Under the pieces are notes generated by a model. It worked only from the letters and a program-made list of their open reading frames with translations. It did no database searches and had not been told where the DNA came from. From the NCBI GenBank assembly GCA_026706895.1, contig JAPOXW010000029.1:1-64000 (forward strand): DNA of 64,000 nt. Direction: 5' to 3'. The position numbers and the translations under genes were made by a program. Shown piece by piece: positions 41,969 through 50,881 of this stretch (positions are counted from its first letter, which is position 1; each line of letters opens with the position of its first letter). The DNA is from Gammaproteobacteria bacterium. GTDB taxonomy: Bacteria > Pseudomonadota > Gammaproteobacteria > Poriferisulfidales > Poriferisulfidaceae.

Positions 41969-43879
41969 ATGGAGGGAGTCCTCGAAATCAGAGACGGGTG
42001 CAATACTCCGGAGCAACTGCTCCGGAGTCTCGCGTTTGCCCGCTACCTGAAAATCTACAAGGAAGAGTTCGTCACGGACCTGACGAGCCGCGAAAAGAAT
42101 CGCGACGAAGCCCAGCACAAGGCGGAGATGATCCGCAACATCACGTTGCGGGACATCACGAAGATTCTGGACGCCAACCATTTTTCTCCTGACGAACTGG
42201 AACACGCGCGCTCGGTCGTCAAGTTTCTGGACGGCGGTTTTCATCACTTCCGGAACAAGAGTTACTCGCGCCTGGTGCGCCTGCAGAACGAAGTGGTCAG
42301 TTCCGGTACGGAAAGCCAGGGCACGATCAAGGACAAGGTGACGGAGAAGGCCGCCGAGTTGAACGACTTGGTCTTGGAGACGCGCCGCCGGCTGCTGTCG
42401 CAAGTCGGGCTGGGTTACGGGGTCCGCCGCACGCCGGGCATGGATGCTTCGCCGAACGTGACGGCTGGCGAGATCTCCGGCCACTACTGCAACATCCCCG
42501 CCGCCTACAGCATCCTGTGCCATGTGCCCCTGACCATGGCGGCGGACATCCGCACGGGAGTGGACTACCGCACGCCAGCCAACCGGCGCGCCTATCCGTT
42601 CTTCCAACTGGATCACAACCCGCTGCACCTTGAGCATTTCAACCCGGAAGAATGGGTGTCGGTCCCGTTGCGGGTCGGACGCTGGTTGATCATCGCGTAT
42701 ATCCACAAGTCGCGCGGCTGCATCGAAATGGAGCCAGGCCTGCTGAACCTGTTCCCGTTCGCCGATGTCGAACAGACTTTCCCGGCGACGCGCCCTGACG
42801 GGCTGTACTTCTTCGGGGATCCGAACGGGGTCTTCGGCGAGGATCTCGGCTACTACTGGGATGAGGACAATCAGTTGTTGATCGGCTTGGTTCCGCAGCA
42901 TGACGAATACAAGTACTTCGGTTATTGCAAGAAACCCATCCTGACCCTGCACAATGTGCTTTCGATCCGTTGCGGCGATGTTCCGCTGCACTGCGGTTGC
43001 ACCCGCTATCTCGTAGGTTTCGAGGGCGACGAGCCGTACATTTCGGAGATGCTGATCAAGGCGGACGACATGGGTCGGGTCGTGCTGGAGCGCGCCAACG
43101 GGGCGTCTTTCCGACGGCCGATCTTCTACGGCACCGAAATCGGCGCCTTCGCCTGCCTGGACGGCTTCAGCGAGCAGGCGAAGCTGGCCATGGAGGGTCG
43201 GGAGGTCGGCTACAACAACCACATGGGCTCGAACGCGCGGCAGGTCGTGCCGGTGGCCGAGGAATCCGAAGTGGCGCTGGGTAGCAATCTGGATGTGCTG
43301 TTGTACCTGAACAACTTCGACATCAAGGAAGAGGGCGAGTCGTGCATTGATACGAAGATTCCGATTCCCGAAGCCATCGAACATTTCCGCAAGGGCGAAC
43401 GGGTTGCCGCGGGCAGCACCCAGACGCATCGGGGCAAGAAGGAATCCAGCTACTGGGCCAACCCGTTCCCGGCCCTGATGAGCAACGACGGCGACGTGCT
43501 GCACCCCGACCTGTACGAGCAGTTCAGCGAGACCGAGGCCTCCTTCATGAAGGACGTCGAAGCGCTGGTGGAGCGCGAGGAAATGTATCTTGGCGTTGCC
43601 TATAGCCAGTTGATGGCCGGAGTGTACGAGGGCGTCGAAGACGACGACGTCACGCGTTGCGGTTTCGCCAACCGGGAGGAGATCGAGCAGGTCGCGCCGG
43701 AGCGCCTAGCGCTCGAACTGATCCAGATGGTCAAGCAGATTGCGGTGAAGAAGCGCGAACGGCTCGGCGGTGACGCCAAGGAAGTCGACGTGACGGTGGC
43801 GCTGGTCGGCGACAGCCGCACCGGCAAGTCGGAGACCGGAGAGAAACTGGAGGCCGTCCTCGGGCTGACGCTGGTCTGA
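41969..43879 (+). CDS. Uncharacterised 636-residue protein ending in a Walker A motif
   Basis: I do not recognise this protein. It is soluble with no signal peptide: a charged helical N-terminal part (about 1-130), then a large domain rich in Tyr, Gly and Cys ('LYFFGDPNGVFGEDLGYYWDED', 'YFGYCKKPILTLHNVLSIRCGDVPLHCGCTRYLVGF'), and a C-terminal helical part. The last 27 residues hold a perfect Walker A, G614-D-S-R-T-G-K-S-E622, resembling HPr kinase or PEP carboxykinase P-loops, and then the chain stops. No Walker B can follow, so the protein looks C-terminally truncated or acts with a separate subunit. Next to it lie short ORF fragments. A minus-strand ORF of 518 codons covers it but is a shadow. 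Confidence 0.6.
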   Translation: MEGVLEIRDGCNTPEQLLRSLAFARYLKIYKEEFVTDLTSREKNRDEAQHKAEMIRNITLRDITKILDANHFSPDELEHARSVVKFLDGGFHHFRNKSYSRLVRLQNEVVSSGTESQGTIKDKVTEKAAELNDLVLETRRRLLSQVGLGYGVRRTPGMDASPNVTAGEISGHYCNIPAAYSILCHVPLTMAADIRTGVDYRTPANRRAYPFFQLDHNPLHLEHFNPEEWVSVPLRVGRWLIIAYIHKSRGCIEMEPGLLNLFPFADVEQTFPATRPDGLYFFGDPNGVFGEDLGYYWDEDNQLLIGLVPQHDEYKYFGYCKKPILTLHNVLSIRCGDVPLHCGCTRYLVGFEGDEPYISEMLIKADDMGRVVLERANGASFRRPIFYGTEIGAFACLDGFSEQAKLAMEGREVGYNNHMGSNARQVVPVAEESEVALGSNLDVLLYLNNFDIKEEGESCIDTKIPIPEAIEHFRKGERVAAGSTQTHRGKKESSYWANPFPALMSNDGDVLHPDLYEQFSETEASFMKDVEALVEREEMYLGVAYSQLMAGVYEGVEDDDVTRCGFANREEIEQVAPERLALELIQMVKQIAVKKRERLGGDAKEVDVTVALVGDSRTGKSETGEKLEAVLGLTLV

Positions 43880-44138
43880 CGAAGTTTTGGAAGGAGTTAC
43901 TGGGCTACCGCCTAGTATAGTCGGGGCAGTTCTTTTTGCCCTAATTTTTAGATGAGATTGAGTGGAGGCAACGCGAGTGTTCAAGGTGGACCTTTCGGAG
44001 AAGAATCTCCCCATTCAGCTTGAAGAACAGCGTTTCAGCGATTTGAATCCGCGATGAACTTGACCAGGTCGTCTGGTCGCTCCGCAGAGGTTTCTTTTGT
44101 TGGTTCCGGCAAATTCGAGTCCGGTGGATTCGTTGCCA
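43880..44138. other. Gap with small ORF debris
   Basis: No complete gene is visible. A GTG-started ORF at 43977-44057 encodes 26 residues ('VFKVDLSEKNLPIQLEEQ') and has GTGGAGG six bases upstream. It looks like the N-terminus of a protein cut short by a stop codon and may be a remnant. A 93-codon minus-strand frame at 44015-44296 is unsupported. Confidence 0.4.
43977..44057 (+). pseudogene. Possible truncated gene start (26 codons)
   Basis: GTG start with a reasonable ribosome site, then 26 sense codons and TGA. The residue composition (alternating hydrophobic and acidic, ending 'RFSDLNPR') is protein-like, but the ORF is too short for assignment. It may have encoded part of the system of the preceding Walker A protein, or may be chance. 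Confidence 0.2.
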
Positions 44139-44405
44139 TTATCGCGTGTGCGTCCCACCCATCTCCAAGCCTGAGATCGCTTTATTGAAATATTTGCGAA
44201 TTTGGCGACGATCCTCGAGTCTTCCCGCATGCCCATGAAGAAACTTAAACGAATCCACGTCTTCAGGTGCGGAATGTACTTCGGAGAAAATATCAAAAAA
44301 GGCTAGTCTCCGTGACATGAAAGCATCTGCTTCCGATGAGGCGGTAAAGGAATAGATGTTGTCTACATTGAATTTTTTTGTTTTTGATTTGTTCATGGGA
44401 TCCAC
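44139..44405 (-). CDS. Hypothetical protein (88 aa)
   Basis: This ORF of 88 codons ('MDPMNKSKTKKFNVDNIYSFTA...') follows valS on the same strand, 52 bases past its stop. It is lysine- and aspartate-rich, with a second ATG at codon 4. I recognise no domain. AT content is higher than in valS. It may be a real small gene of the accessory type or a fragment; a clear Shine-Dalgarno is not seen. Confidence 0.35.
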   Translation of the reverse strand: MDPMNKSKTKKFNVDNIYSFTASSEADAFMSRRLAFFDIFSEVHSAPEDVDSFKFLHGHAGRLEDRRQIRKYFNKAISGLEMGGTHTR

Positions 44406-44457
44406 TTGGAGATTGCGGTTTCCTGCAGGAGTTCTTCATTATATCCCTCTTGACATC

Positions 44458-47238
44458 TCAGGATGCAGTTTGGTTTGGGGAACCTGTACGCGCAATCCGC
44501 TCGCGCTGTTCCGCGAGTTGTGCCTGCGCAGCTTCCAGTTCCGCCAGTCGCTCACGTTCCTTTTGCACAACCGCTTCCGGGGCTCGTGATACGAATTTCT
44601 CGTTGTCCAGCTTGCTGCGAACCGTACCAAGCGCGCTATCCAGTTTCTTCAACTCCCGGTCCAGCCTGGCCAACTCGGCCTCCCGGTCGATGAGGTCGGC
44701 GAGCGGAATCAGCAAGTGCATGTTCCCGATTAAAACCGTGGCGGCTTCCGGGGCGGTTTCACCTGGTTCCATCCAATGCACCGATTCCGGACGGGCAAGG
44801 TTCCGGATCCAGGCTTGGGTCGCTTCAAAACGTGCCTGGTCTTGCGTCGTCCAGTTCTCAAGGAGCACGGGGACCGGGCGGCCCGGCGCAATGTCCATCT
44901 CGGCCCGGGTCCGTCGGATGCCGCTGATGAACTCCTGAAGCCAGTGCATCGTCTCCAGAGTTTCGGAATCCTCCTTGATGTCTTCCGCTTCGGGCCAACT
45001 GCGAGTCATCAGGAACGCATCCGTATCGTTTTGGCGCTGCGGCAATTGCTGGTGCAACTCCTCGGTGATGAACGGCATGAACGGGTGCAGCAGGCGCAGA
45101 ATCCGGTCCAGCGTCGTGTAGAGGGTGTGCAGGGTGGATTGCACGGCATCCTCCGGTGCCTCTTCGTTCAGGGTCGCCTTGGTGAATTCCAGGTACCAGT
45201 CGCAGAAGTCGTGCCAGACAAAGTCGTACAGGGTTTTTGCGGCCAGGTCGAAACGATAGGCGTCAAGGTGTTCGGTCACCGCCCGGGTCACCGCCTGCGC
45301 ACGAGCCGCAATCCATCGATCAACCAGGCTGGCCTCGGCTGAGGGCGCCGACCCATCCAGTCGCTCGGCATGGATCAGCGCGAAACGCACCGCGTTCCAG
45401 AGCTTGTTGCAGAAGTTCCGGTAGCCCAGCACGCGCGGCAACTCAAAGCGCACGTCGCGCCCGAATGTCGCCTGGGTGGCGAAGCAGAAGCGCAGCGCGT
45501 CGGCCCCGCACGCCTGGAAGCCGTCCGGGAATTCCTGCCGGGTCACCCGCTCGATCGAGCCGGTCTGCTTCGGGCCCATCAGGTCCTCGACGCGCTTCTT
45601 GATCAACGCTTCCAGGTCGATGCCGTCGATGACGTCGATCGGGTCGATGGTGTTGCCCTTGGATTTCGACATCTTCTGCCCGTGCGCATCGCGCACCAGG
45701 CCGTGCACGTAGATGTCACGGAACGGCACGTCCTCCATGAAGTGCAGCCCCATCATGATCATTCGCGCAACCCAGAAGAAGATGATGTCGAAACCCGTAA
45801 CCAGCACGTCGGTTGGGTAGAAGCGTTCCAGCGCCGCATCCTTCCGGGGCCAGCCGAGCGTGGAGAACGGCCACAGCGCGGAGGAGAACCAGGTGTCCAG
45901 CACGTCCTCGTCCCGGCGCAGCGGCGCATCAGTTGGAATCCCGTACTTCTCCCGGACTTCCTGCTCGTTGCGCCCCACGTGAGGTGTGCCATCGGCGTCA
46001 TACCAGGCAGGGATGCGGTGTCCCCACCATAACTGGCGGCTGATGCACCAGTCCTCGATGTTTTCCATCCAGTCGTAGTAAGTCTTGCTCCAGTTCTCCG
46101 GCACGAAGCGGATGCGGCCATTGCGGACTGCCGCCAGCGCTTTTTCGGCCAGCGGGCCAGCACGGACGTACCACTGGTCGGTCAGATAGGGTTCGACCAC
46201 GGCACCGCTGCGGTCGCCGCGGGGAATGGTCAGGGCATGTTCCTCGGTGCGTTTCAGCAGGCCCTGCGCTTCCAGATCTTCCAAGACTTTTTCACGCGCT
46301 TGTTCCCGGCTCAGGCCCCGGTACGCTTCGGGCGCGCCCTCGCCGAGGTGCGCGGTGTCGGTGAAGATGTTGACCAGCGGCAGGTCGTGGCGCAGTCCCA
46401 CCTGGTAGTCGTTGAAGTCGTGCGCCGGTGTGATCTTCACGCAGCCGGAACCGAACTCCGGATCGACGTAACCATCCGCCAAGATCGGGATGTCGCGCCC
46501 GGCCAGCGGCAGCCGGACGAATTTTCCAATCCATTCCCGATAACGGGGGTCGTCGGGATGCACCGCGACCGCGGTGTCGCCCAGCATGGTTTCCGGGCGG
46601 GTGGTGGCGACCACCAGCGCTTCGTCGGAATCGACGATGGGGTAACGCAGGTGCCACAGGTGTCCCTGTTCCTCGGAAGCGACCACCTCGAGGTCCGACA
46701 AGGCGGTGCGCAGCACCGGGTCCCAGTTGACCAGGCGCTTGCCGCGGTAGACCAGATCCTGTTCGTGCAGTTGCACGAACACTTCGCGAACCGCCTCGGA
46801 CAAGCCCTCGTCCATGGTGAACCGTTCGCGGGACCAGTCGACCGACGCGCCCATGCGGCGAAGCTGCCGGGTAATGTGTCCGCCGGATTCGCGCTTCCAG
46901 GTCCAGACTTCCTCGACGAAGGCGTCCCGGCCCAGTTCCCGGCGCGTCCGGCCTTCGCGTTCCAGTTTGCGCTCGACCACCATCTGGGTGGCGATGCCGG
47001 CGTGGTCGGTTCCCGGCTGCCACAGGGCGGCACGGCCCTGCATGCGCCGCCAGCGGGTCAGGATGTCCATCAGGGTGTCCTGAAACGCGTGACCCATGTG
47101 CAGGGTCCCGGTCACGTTCGGAGGCGGGATCACGATGCAGAAGGGCTCGCCCTCGGCATCCGGCGCAAACGCGCCGCTTTCTTCCCAGCGTCGTCGCCAG
47201 AAAGCTTCGATCCGTTCGGGGTCGTAACTCTTGTCCAT
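44458..47238 (-). CDS. valS: Valyl-tRNA synthetase
   Basis: A 926-residue class I aminoacyl-tRNA synthetase. The HIGH-type motif is in '[15 protein letters not shown]' (about 38-52), the KMSKS motif in '[13 protein letters not shown]' and the editing domain between them ('[17 protein letters not shown]'). A C-terminal coiled coil (about 855-915, repeated Leu/Glu/Arg) clamps tRNA-Val. It is the third gene of pepA-holC-valS, as in E. coli. Length is normal for the bacterial form. Confidence 0.98.
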   Translation of the reverse strand: MDKSYDPERIEAFWRRRWEESGAFAPDAEGEPFCIVIPPPNVTGTLHMGHAFQDTLMDILTRWRRMQGRAALWQPGTDHAGIATQMVVERKLEREGRTRRELGRDAFVEEVWTWKRESGGHITRQLRRMGASVDWSRERFTMDEGLSEAVREVFVQLHEQDLVYRGKRLVNWDPVLRTALSDLEVVASEEQGHLWHLRYPIVDSDEALVVATTRPETMLGDTAVAVHPDDPRYREWIGKFVRLPLAGRDIPILADGYVDPEFGSGCVKITPAHDFNDYQVGLRHDLPLVNIFTDTAHLGEGAPEAYRGLSREQAREKVLEDLEAQGLLKRTEEHALTIPRGDRSGAVVEPYLTDQWYVRAGPLAEKALAAVRNGRIRFVPENWSKTYYDWMENIEDWCISRQLWWGHRIPAWYDADGTPHVGRNEQEVREKYGIPTDAPLRRDEDVLDTWFSSALWPFSTLGWPRKDAALERFYPTDVLVTGFDIIFFWVARMIMMGLHFMEDVPFRDIYVHGLVRDAHGQKMSKSKGNTIDPIDVIDGIDLEALIKKRVEDLMGPKQTGSIERVTRQEFPDGFQACGADALRFCFATQATFGRDVRFELPRVLGYRNFCNKLWNAVRFALIHAERLDGSAPSAEASLVDRWIAARAQAVTRAVTEHLDAYRFDLAAKTLYDFVWHDFCDWYLEFTKATLNEEAPEDAVQSTLHTLYTTLDRILRLLHPFMPFITEELHQQLPQRQNDTDAFLMTRSWPEAEDIKEDSETLETMHWLQEFISGIRRTRAEMDIAPGRPVPVLLENWTTQDQARFEATQAWIRNLARPESVHWMEPGETAPEAATVLIGNMHLLIPLADLIDREAELARLDRELKKLDSALGTVRSKLDNEKFVSRAPEAVVQKERERLAELEAAQAQLAEQRERIARTGSPNQTAS

Positions 47239-47279
47239 TTGTCGGGCCGCCCGGAGGGGGGCGGGAGGGCGCGGCCGCC

Positions 47280-47696
47280 CTATTTCACGATCTCGTGGAG
47301 CTCCGGCTCGAAGCCGAGTTCCCGGTACTGGCGGAAGCGCATGCGGCCATGGTTCTTGGTGACGTCGTCCGGTCCCACGACTTCGGCGACCCGGTTGAAC
47401 GATTCATATTCTTCCGGCATGTCGTCGGCCAGGTTGATCAGGACGTCCCGCTCCTGCGGTAGCCATGCGTCGTGGATGGTGACCCGGACGTGCGGGCTCG
47501 GGCTTTCTCCGAGGCTGTGCGCAAGAAAACTCTGGTCGCGGAAGGTCCACATCTGGGTATTCAGCGATTCAGCGGCCTGCATGTCCGGGACCCGCACGTG
47601 CACGCGATGACCCTGGGCCACGGCCTTCTCCGCGATCTGGCAGACGATCCGCTCGCGGTGGCCTCGCTTGATGACGTAGAAGTGGACGTTCTCCAT
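47280..47696 (-). CDS. holC: DNA polymerase III subunit chi
   Basis: This 138-residue clamp-loader accessory subunit links polymerase III to single-strand binding protein through psi and SSB. The HolC pattern is recognisable in 'VHFYVI', '[18 protein letters not shown]', '[16 protein letters not shown]' and '[24 protein letters not shown]'. It lies four bases after pepA and 41 bases before valS. Position in the conserved gene block supports the call as strongly as the sequence. Confidence 0.94.
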   Translation of the reverse strand: MENVHFYVIKRGHRERIVCQIAEKAVAQGHRVHVRVPDMQAAESLNTQMWTFRDQSFLAHSLGESPSPHVRVTIHDAWLPQERDVLINLADDMPEEYESFNRVAEVVGPDDVTKNHGRMRFRQYRELGFEPELHEIVK

Positions 47697-47700
47697 CGGT

Positions 47701-49194
47701 TCAGGACTTCTGGGCGTCCTTCATCAGGAAATGCGTCAGCAACGGCACCGGCCGTCCGGTCGCCCCCTTGCTCTTGCCGGTATTCCAGGCGGTCCCGGCG
47801 ATGTCGAGATGCGCCCACGGCGTGTCGCCGACGAAGCGCGACAGGAAGCAGGCGGCGGTGGTGGCGCCCGCGTAGCGCTCCCCGATGTTCGCGATGTCGG
47901 CGAAATTGCTGTCCAGTTCAGGCTGGTAGTCGTCCCACAGCGGAAGCGGCCAGACCCGGTCCCAACTTTCGCGTCCGGCGGCGACCAGCGCGCGCTGCAC
48001 CGAATTCTGGTACGTGAACAGCCCCGAGGCATGCTTGCCCAGCGCATGCAGGCAGGCGCCGGTCAGGGTGGCGATGTCGATGATCAGGCGGGGCTTGAAG
48101 CTGAGGGCGTAATCGAGAGCGTCGCACAGGATCAGGCGGCCTTCGGCGTCGGTGTTCAGGATCTCCACGGTCTGGCCGGAGGCAGTCGTGACCACGTCGC
48201 CGGGTCGGGTGGCCCGTCCGCCCGGCATGTTCTCGGTCGCCGGGATGATGCCGACCAGGTGCTGCGGCAGATTCAATGCCGCCGCCGCCTTGAGCGTGCC
48301 GAGCACGCTGCCGGCGCCGCACATGTCGAACTTCATTTCGTCCATCGCGGAGCTGGGTTTGATGGAAATCCCGCCCGTATCGAATGTCACGCCTTTTCCG
48401 ACCAGTGCGACCGGAGCCTTGGCGCGGACTCTGCCGCGGTATTCGATGACGATCAGCTGCGGTTCTTCCGGGCTGCCCTGCGCCACGGCGAGAAATGCGC
48501 CCATATTGCGTTTTTCGAGCTCACGGCGGCCGAACGACTTGACGGAAAAACGTGAATCTTCACGAATCAGCGAGCGGGCTTGGCGAGCCAGGTAACTCGG
48601 TGTGCAGAGGTTGGGCGGCAGGTCGCCGAGTTGCCGGGTCCAGATCATTCCGGACGCAATCGCCACGCCTTGATCCACCGCCTTGCGGACCCCGGCCCGG
48701 GTCGCCGTGGAGGCCGTGATCGTAACGGATTCCAGAGGCGTGGCCGGAGGCTTGGCGGAGGGCTTGGTCTCTTGGAAGACGTAGGCCGCGTTCTCCAGGA
48801 TCAGTGCGGTCTGGCGTGCGTTCCATTGGGCGTTCCTGCCGGCGACCCTGACTTCGCCGCTGGCGAGCGTCGCCGCGACCGTGGAGTCCTTGTGCAGGGT
48901 CCGGGCGATCTGGCGCACCGTCTTCAGGAAATCGTTTTCCCCGACCTTGCCGGATTCGCCGAAACCGGCCACCAGCAGGCGCGAAGCCTTCAGCCCGGCG
49001 GGGCGATACAATGCGTTGAGAGTTTCGGCCTTGCCGGCTGCATCCTGCTGGGAGAGAAGGTCGCTGACCGCCCCGCCCGTGATCCGGTCCACGGTTCGGG
49101 CACCGGGAGTCATCTGGCCGTTTTCGTAGACGCCCACCACCAGGCAGTCGCAAGCGATTTCCGCGGGTGAGGCGGTGACGACGGAATACTTCAT
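47701..49194 (-). CDS. pepA: Leucyl aminopeptidase (cytosol aminopeptidase)
   Basis: A 497-residue M17 metallopeptidase, a hexamer with two metal ions per subunit. 'VGKGVTFDTGGISIKPSSAMDEMKFDMCGAG' and the signature 'NTDAEGRL' carry the metal ligands and active-site residues. The N-terminal domain is more variable, as in the family. E. coli PepA also binds DNA in XerC/XerD-dependent plasmid resolution; xerD is 3.3 kb away, but adjacency of function is not implied. Divergent from lptF with only 22 bases between start codons. Confidence 0.96.
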   Translation of the reverse strand: MKYSVVTASPAEIACDCLVVGVYENGQMTPGARTVDRITGGAVSDLLSQQDAAGKAETLNALYRPAGLKASRLLVAGFGESGKVGENDFLKTVRQIARTLHKDSTVAATLASGEVRVAGRNAQWNARQTALILENAAYVFQETKPSAKPPATPLESVTITASTATRAGVRKAVDQGVAIASGMIWTRQLGDLPPNLCTPSYLARQARSLIREDSRFSVKSFGRRELEKRNMGAFLAVAQGSPEEPQLIVIEYRGRVRAKAPVALVGKGVTFDTGGISIKPSSAMDEMKFDMCGAGSVLGTLKAAAALNLPQHLVGIIPATENMPGGRATRPGDVVTTASGQTVEILNTDAEGRLILCDALDYALSFKPRLIIDIATLTGACLHALGKHASGLFTYQNSVQRALVAAGRESWDRVWPLPLWDDYQPELDSNFADIANIGERYAGATTAACFLSRFVGDTPWAHLDIAGTAWNTGKSKGATGRPVPLLTHFLMKDAQKS

Positions 49195-49216
49195 GAAGAG
49201 AACCTAGAGGCCACGT

Positions 49217-50881
49217 GTGAAGAAAGCAAATTCTATCAAACTGCGCCCTTCCGCCTCTTTGAAAAGCCGCCTGGGCCAAGGCCTGTCCGACCTGGACCGC
49301 TATCTGTCGTCGCTGGACCGCCGCATCGCCGAGCTCGACCTTCGGCTGAGCCGGAAGATTTCGCGCGGCACGGGCAGGCTGCTGTCGCTGATGCCGCACC
49401 TTGGACGGATCGGCGGGAAGGCGCGCGCTGCGCTGGCGTCGGGCTGGTCCGGCCTGGACCGCTATCTGTCGTCGCTGGACCGCCGCATCGCCGAGCTCGA
49501 CCTTCGGCTGAGCCGGAAGATTTCGCGCGGCACGGGCAGGCTGCTGTCGCTGATGCCGCACCTTGGACGGATCGGCGGGAAGGCGCGCGCTGCGCTGGCG
49601 TCGGGCTGGTCCGGCCTGGACCGCGATCTGACGTCGCTGGATCGCCGCATCGCCGACCTCGACCTTCGGCTGAGCCGGAAGATTTCGCGCGGCACGGGCA
49701 GGCTGCTGTCGCTGCTCCTGCGTCTGGGGCGGGCTGTCGGCAGGGCGCGCGGCGTGCGAGTGTCGGGCCCGTCCGGTTTCGGTTTCCGTACGGCTGGCCT
49801 GCCCGGCTCGCGCCTTTCGATCTTGGATCGCTACCTGGTGCAGGAGCTTTTGCGCGCTGCATTTGCCGTCACCGTGGTTCTGCTGCTGCTGATCGCCAGC
49901 AAACTCTTCATGCAGCAACTCGGCTACCTGACCGAAGGCAAGTTCTCCACGGGCATCGTCTACGAACTCCTGTTCAACAAGCTTCTCGCCTACTTTGTCC
50001 ACATGCTGCCGTTCCTGATGCTCCTGTCGTCGGTGCTGGCGCTTGGCCGCCTGCACCGGGACGCCGAGGTGACGGCACTGCATTCCTGCGGCTACTCCGA
50101 TACCCGGTTGCTGCTGCCCATGGCATTGGTCGGCATTCCCCTGGCCGTCATGCTGGGGGTGATGAGCCTGTACGTCACGCCCAGGCTATCGCTCGAAGCG
50201 GAACTGGCCCATCATCAGGCCCGCCTGGAGGCGGGGCTGGACCTGATGCAGGAAGGCCGGTTCATGCAGACCCGGAACGGACGCTGGGCGCTGTACGCGA
50301 GCCGGACGAAGGGACAGGTTGCGGAAGACGTGTTTTTTGCCAGCTACGATGCGGAATCGCAGCAGGTTCATATTGAAACCGCAGCCCGGGCCACCCGGGC
50401 CCGGGACCGGGAAAACGGCGTCTACGTACTGGATTTCGAGGATGGTCGTTGGCATAGCGGCTGGCCGGGCGACGCGGACTTCCAGACCATGAAGTTCGAC
50501 CGGCATCTGCTACGGGTCAGCATGGCGCCGCCGCCCAACGTCTGGACACAGACCAAATACATGACGCCGGAGCAGTTGGGGGAGGACGGTTCCGCGGCAG
50601 CCCACGCGGAATTGCAATGGCGGTGGTCCCTGCCGATCTCGCTGCTCCTGATGCTGGCGCTCGCCGTCCCGCTGTCGCGCAGTTCGGTCCGGGAAGGGAA
50701 GTACGCCCGTGCCGTCTACGCGATCGTCATCTACCTGGTCTATGCGCAGTTCCAGTTGCTGGCGACCAGCCAGGTACGGGGCGGGAATTGGCCTGCCTGG
50801 GCGGGCGTCTGGTGGGTGCATGTGCTGATGGCCGCGGGAATCTTCCTGTTGTACCGACAAGCCCGGCGGAGTCGGACATGA
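49217..50881 (+). CDS. lptF: LPS export permease LptF with repeat-bearing N-terminal extension
   Basis: The last 352 residues or so are LptF: membrane helices start at 'LDRYLVQELLRAAFAVTVVLLLLIASKLF' (about residue 204), with the periplasmic beta-jellyroll in between and helices at the end. LptF forms the transmembrane part of the LptB2FG exporter. The unusual part is residues 1-200, formed largely by a 54-residue unit repeated three times ('LDRYLSSLDRRIAELDLRL...'), basic and amphipathic, with coiled-coil-like spacing. Start codon uncertain: GTG at 49217 opens the frame, but GTG 49754 or TTG 49823 would give a protein of ordinary length. The 22-base gap to pepA leaves little room for a promoter unless it is inside pepA or the repeats. 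Confidence 0.85.
   Translation: MKKANSIKLRPSASLKSRLGQGLSDLDRYLSSLDRRIAELDLRLSRKISRGTGRLLSLMPHLGRIGGKARAALASGWSGLDRYLSSLDRRIAELDLRLSRKISRGTGRLLSLMPHLGRIGGKARAALASGWSGLDRDLTSLDRRIADLDLRLSRKISRGTGRLLSLLLRLGRAVGRARGVRVSGPSGFGFRTAGLPGSRLSILDRYLVQELLRAAFAVTVVLLLLIASKLFMQQLGYLTEGKFSTGIVYELLFNKLLAYFVHMLPFLMLLSSVLALGRLHRDAEVTALHSCGYSDTRLLLPMALVGIPLAVMLGVMSLYVTPRLSLEAELAHHQARLEAGLDLMQEGRFMQTRNGRWALYASRTKGQVAEDVFFASYDAESQQVHIETAARATRARDRENGVYVLDFEDGRWHSGWPGDADFQTMKFDRHLLRVSMAPPPNVWTQTKYMTPEQLGEDGSAAAHAELQWRWSLPISLLLMLALAVPLSRSSVREGKYARAVYAIVIYLVYAQFQLLATSQVRGGNWPAWAGVWWVHVLMAAGIFLLYRQARRSRT
49291..49776 (+). repeat. Tandem 162-bp repeat inside lptF (three copies)
   Basis: Copies begin at 49291, 49453 and 49615. 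Copy 1 (49291-49452) and copy 2 (49453-49614) read identical base for base. Copy 3 is close for its first 100 bases or so (few substitutions, e.g. TATCTGTCG becomes GATCTGACG) and then diverges. The unit is exactly 54 codons, so any duplication keeps the frame. Perfect identity of two copies implies recent duplication or active gene conversion. Confidence 0.95.

Noticed and set aside
41948-43504. 518-codon minus-strand ORF opposite the 636-residue unknown protein
   Set aside because: The plus-strand frame has a coherent globular composition and Walker A motif, whereas the minus frame has a low-complexity Val/Arg/Gln-rich composition typical of shadows.
44015-44296. 93-codon minus-strand ORF between valS and the Walker A gene
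   Set aside because: It overlaps another, more protein-like minus-strand ORF in a different frame and has no recognisable features.
49291-49776. Repeated units in lptF considered as a CRISPR array
   Set aside because: Units are 162 bp, contiguous and in frame, with no unique spacers.
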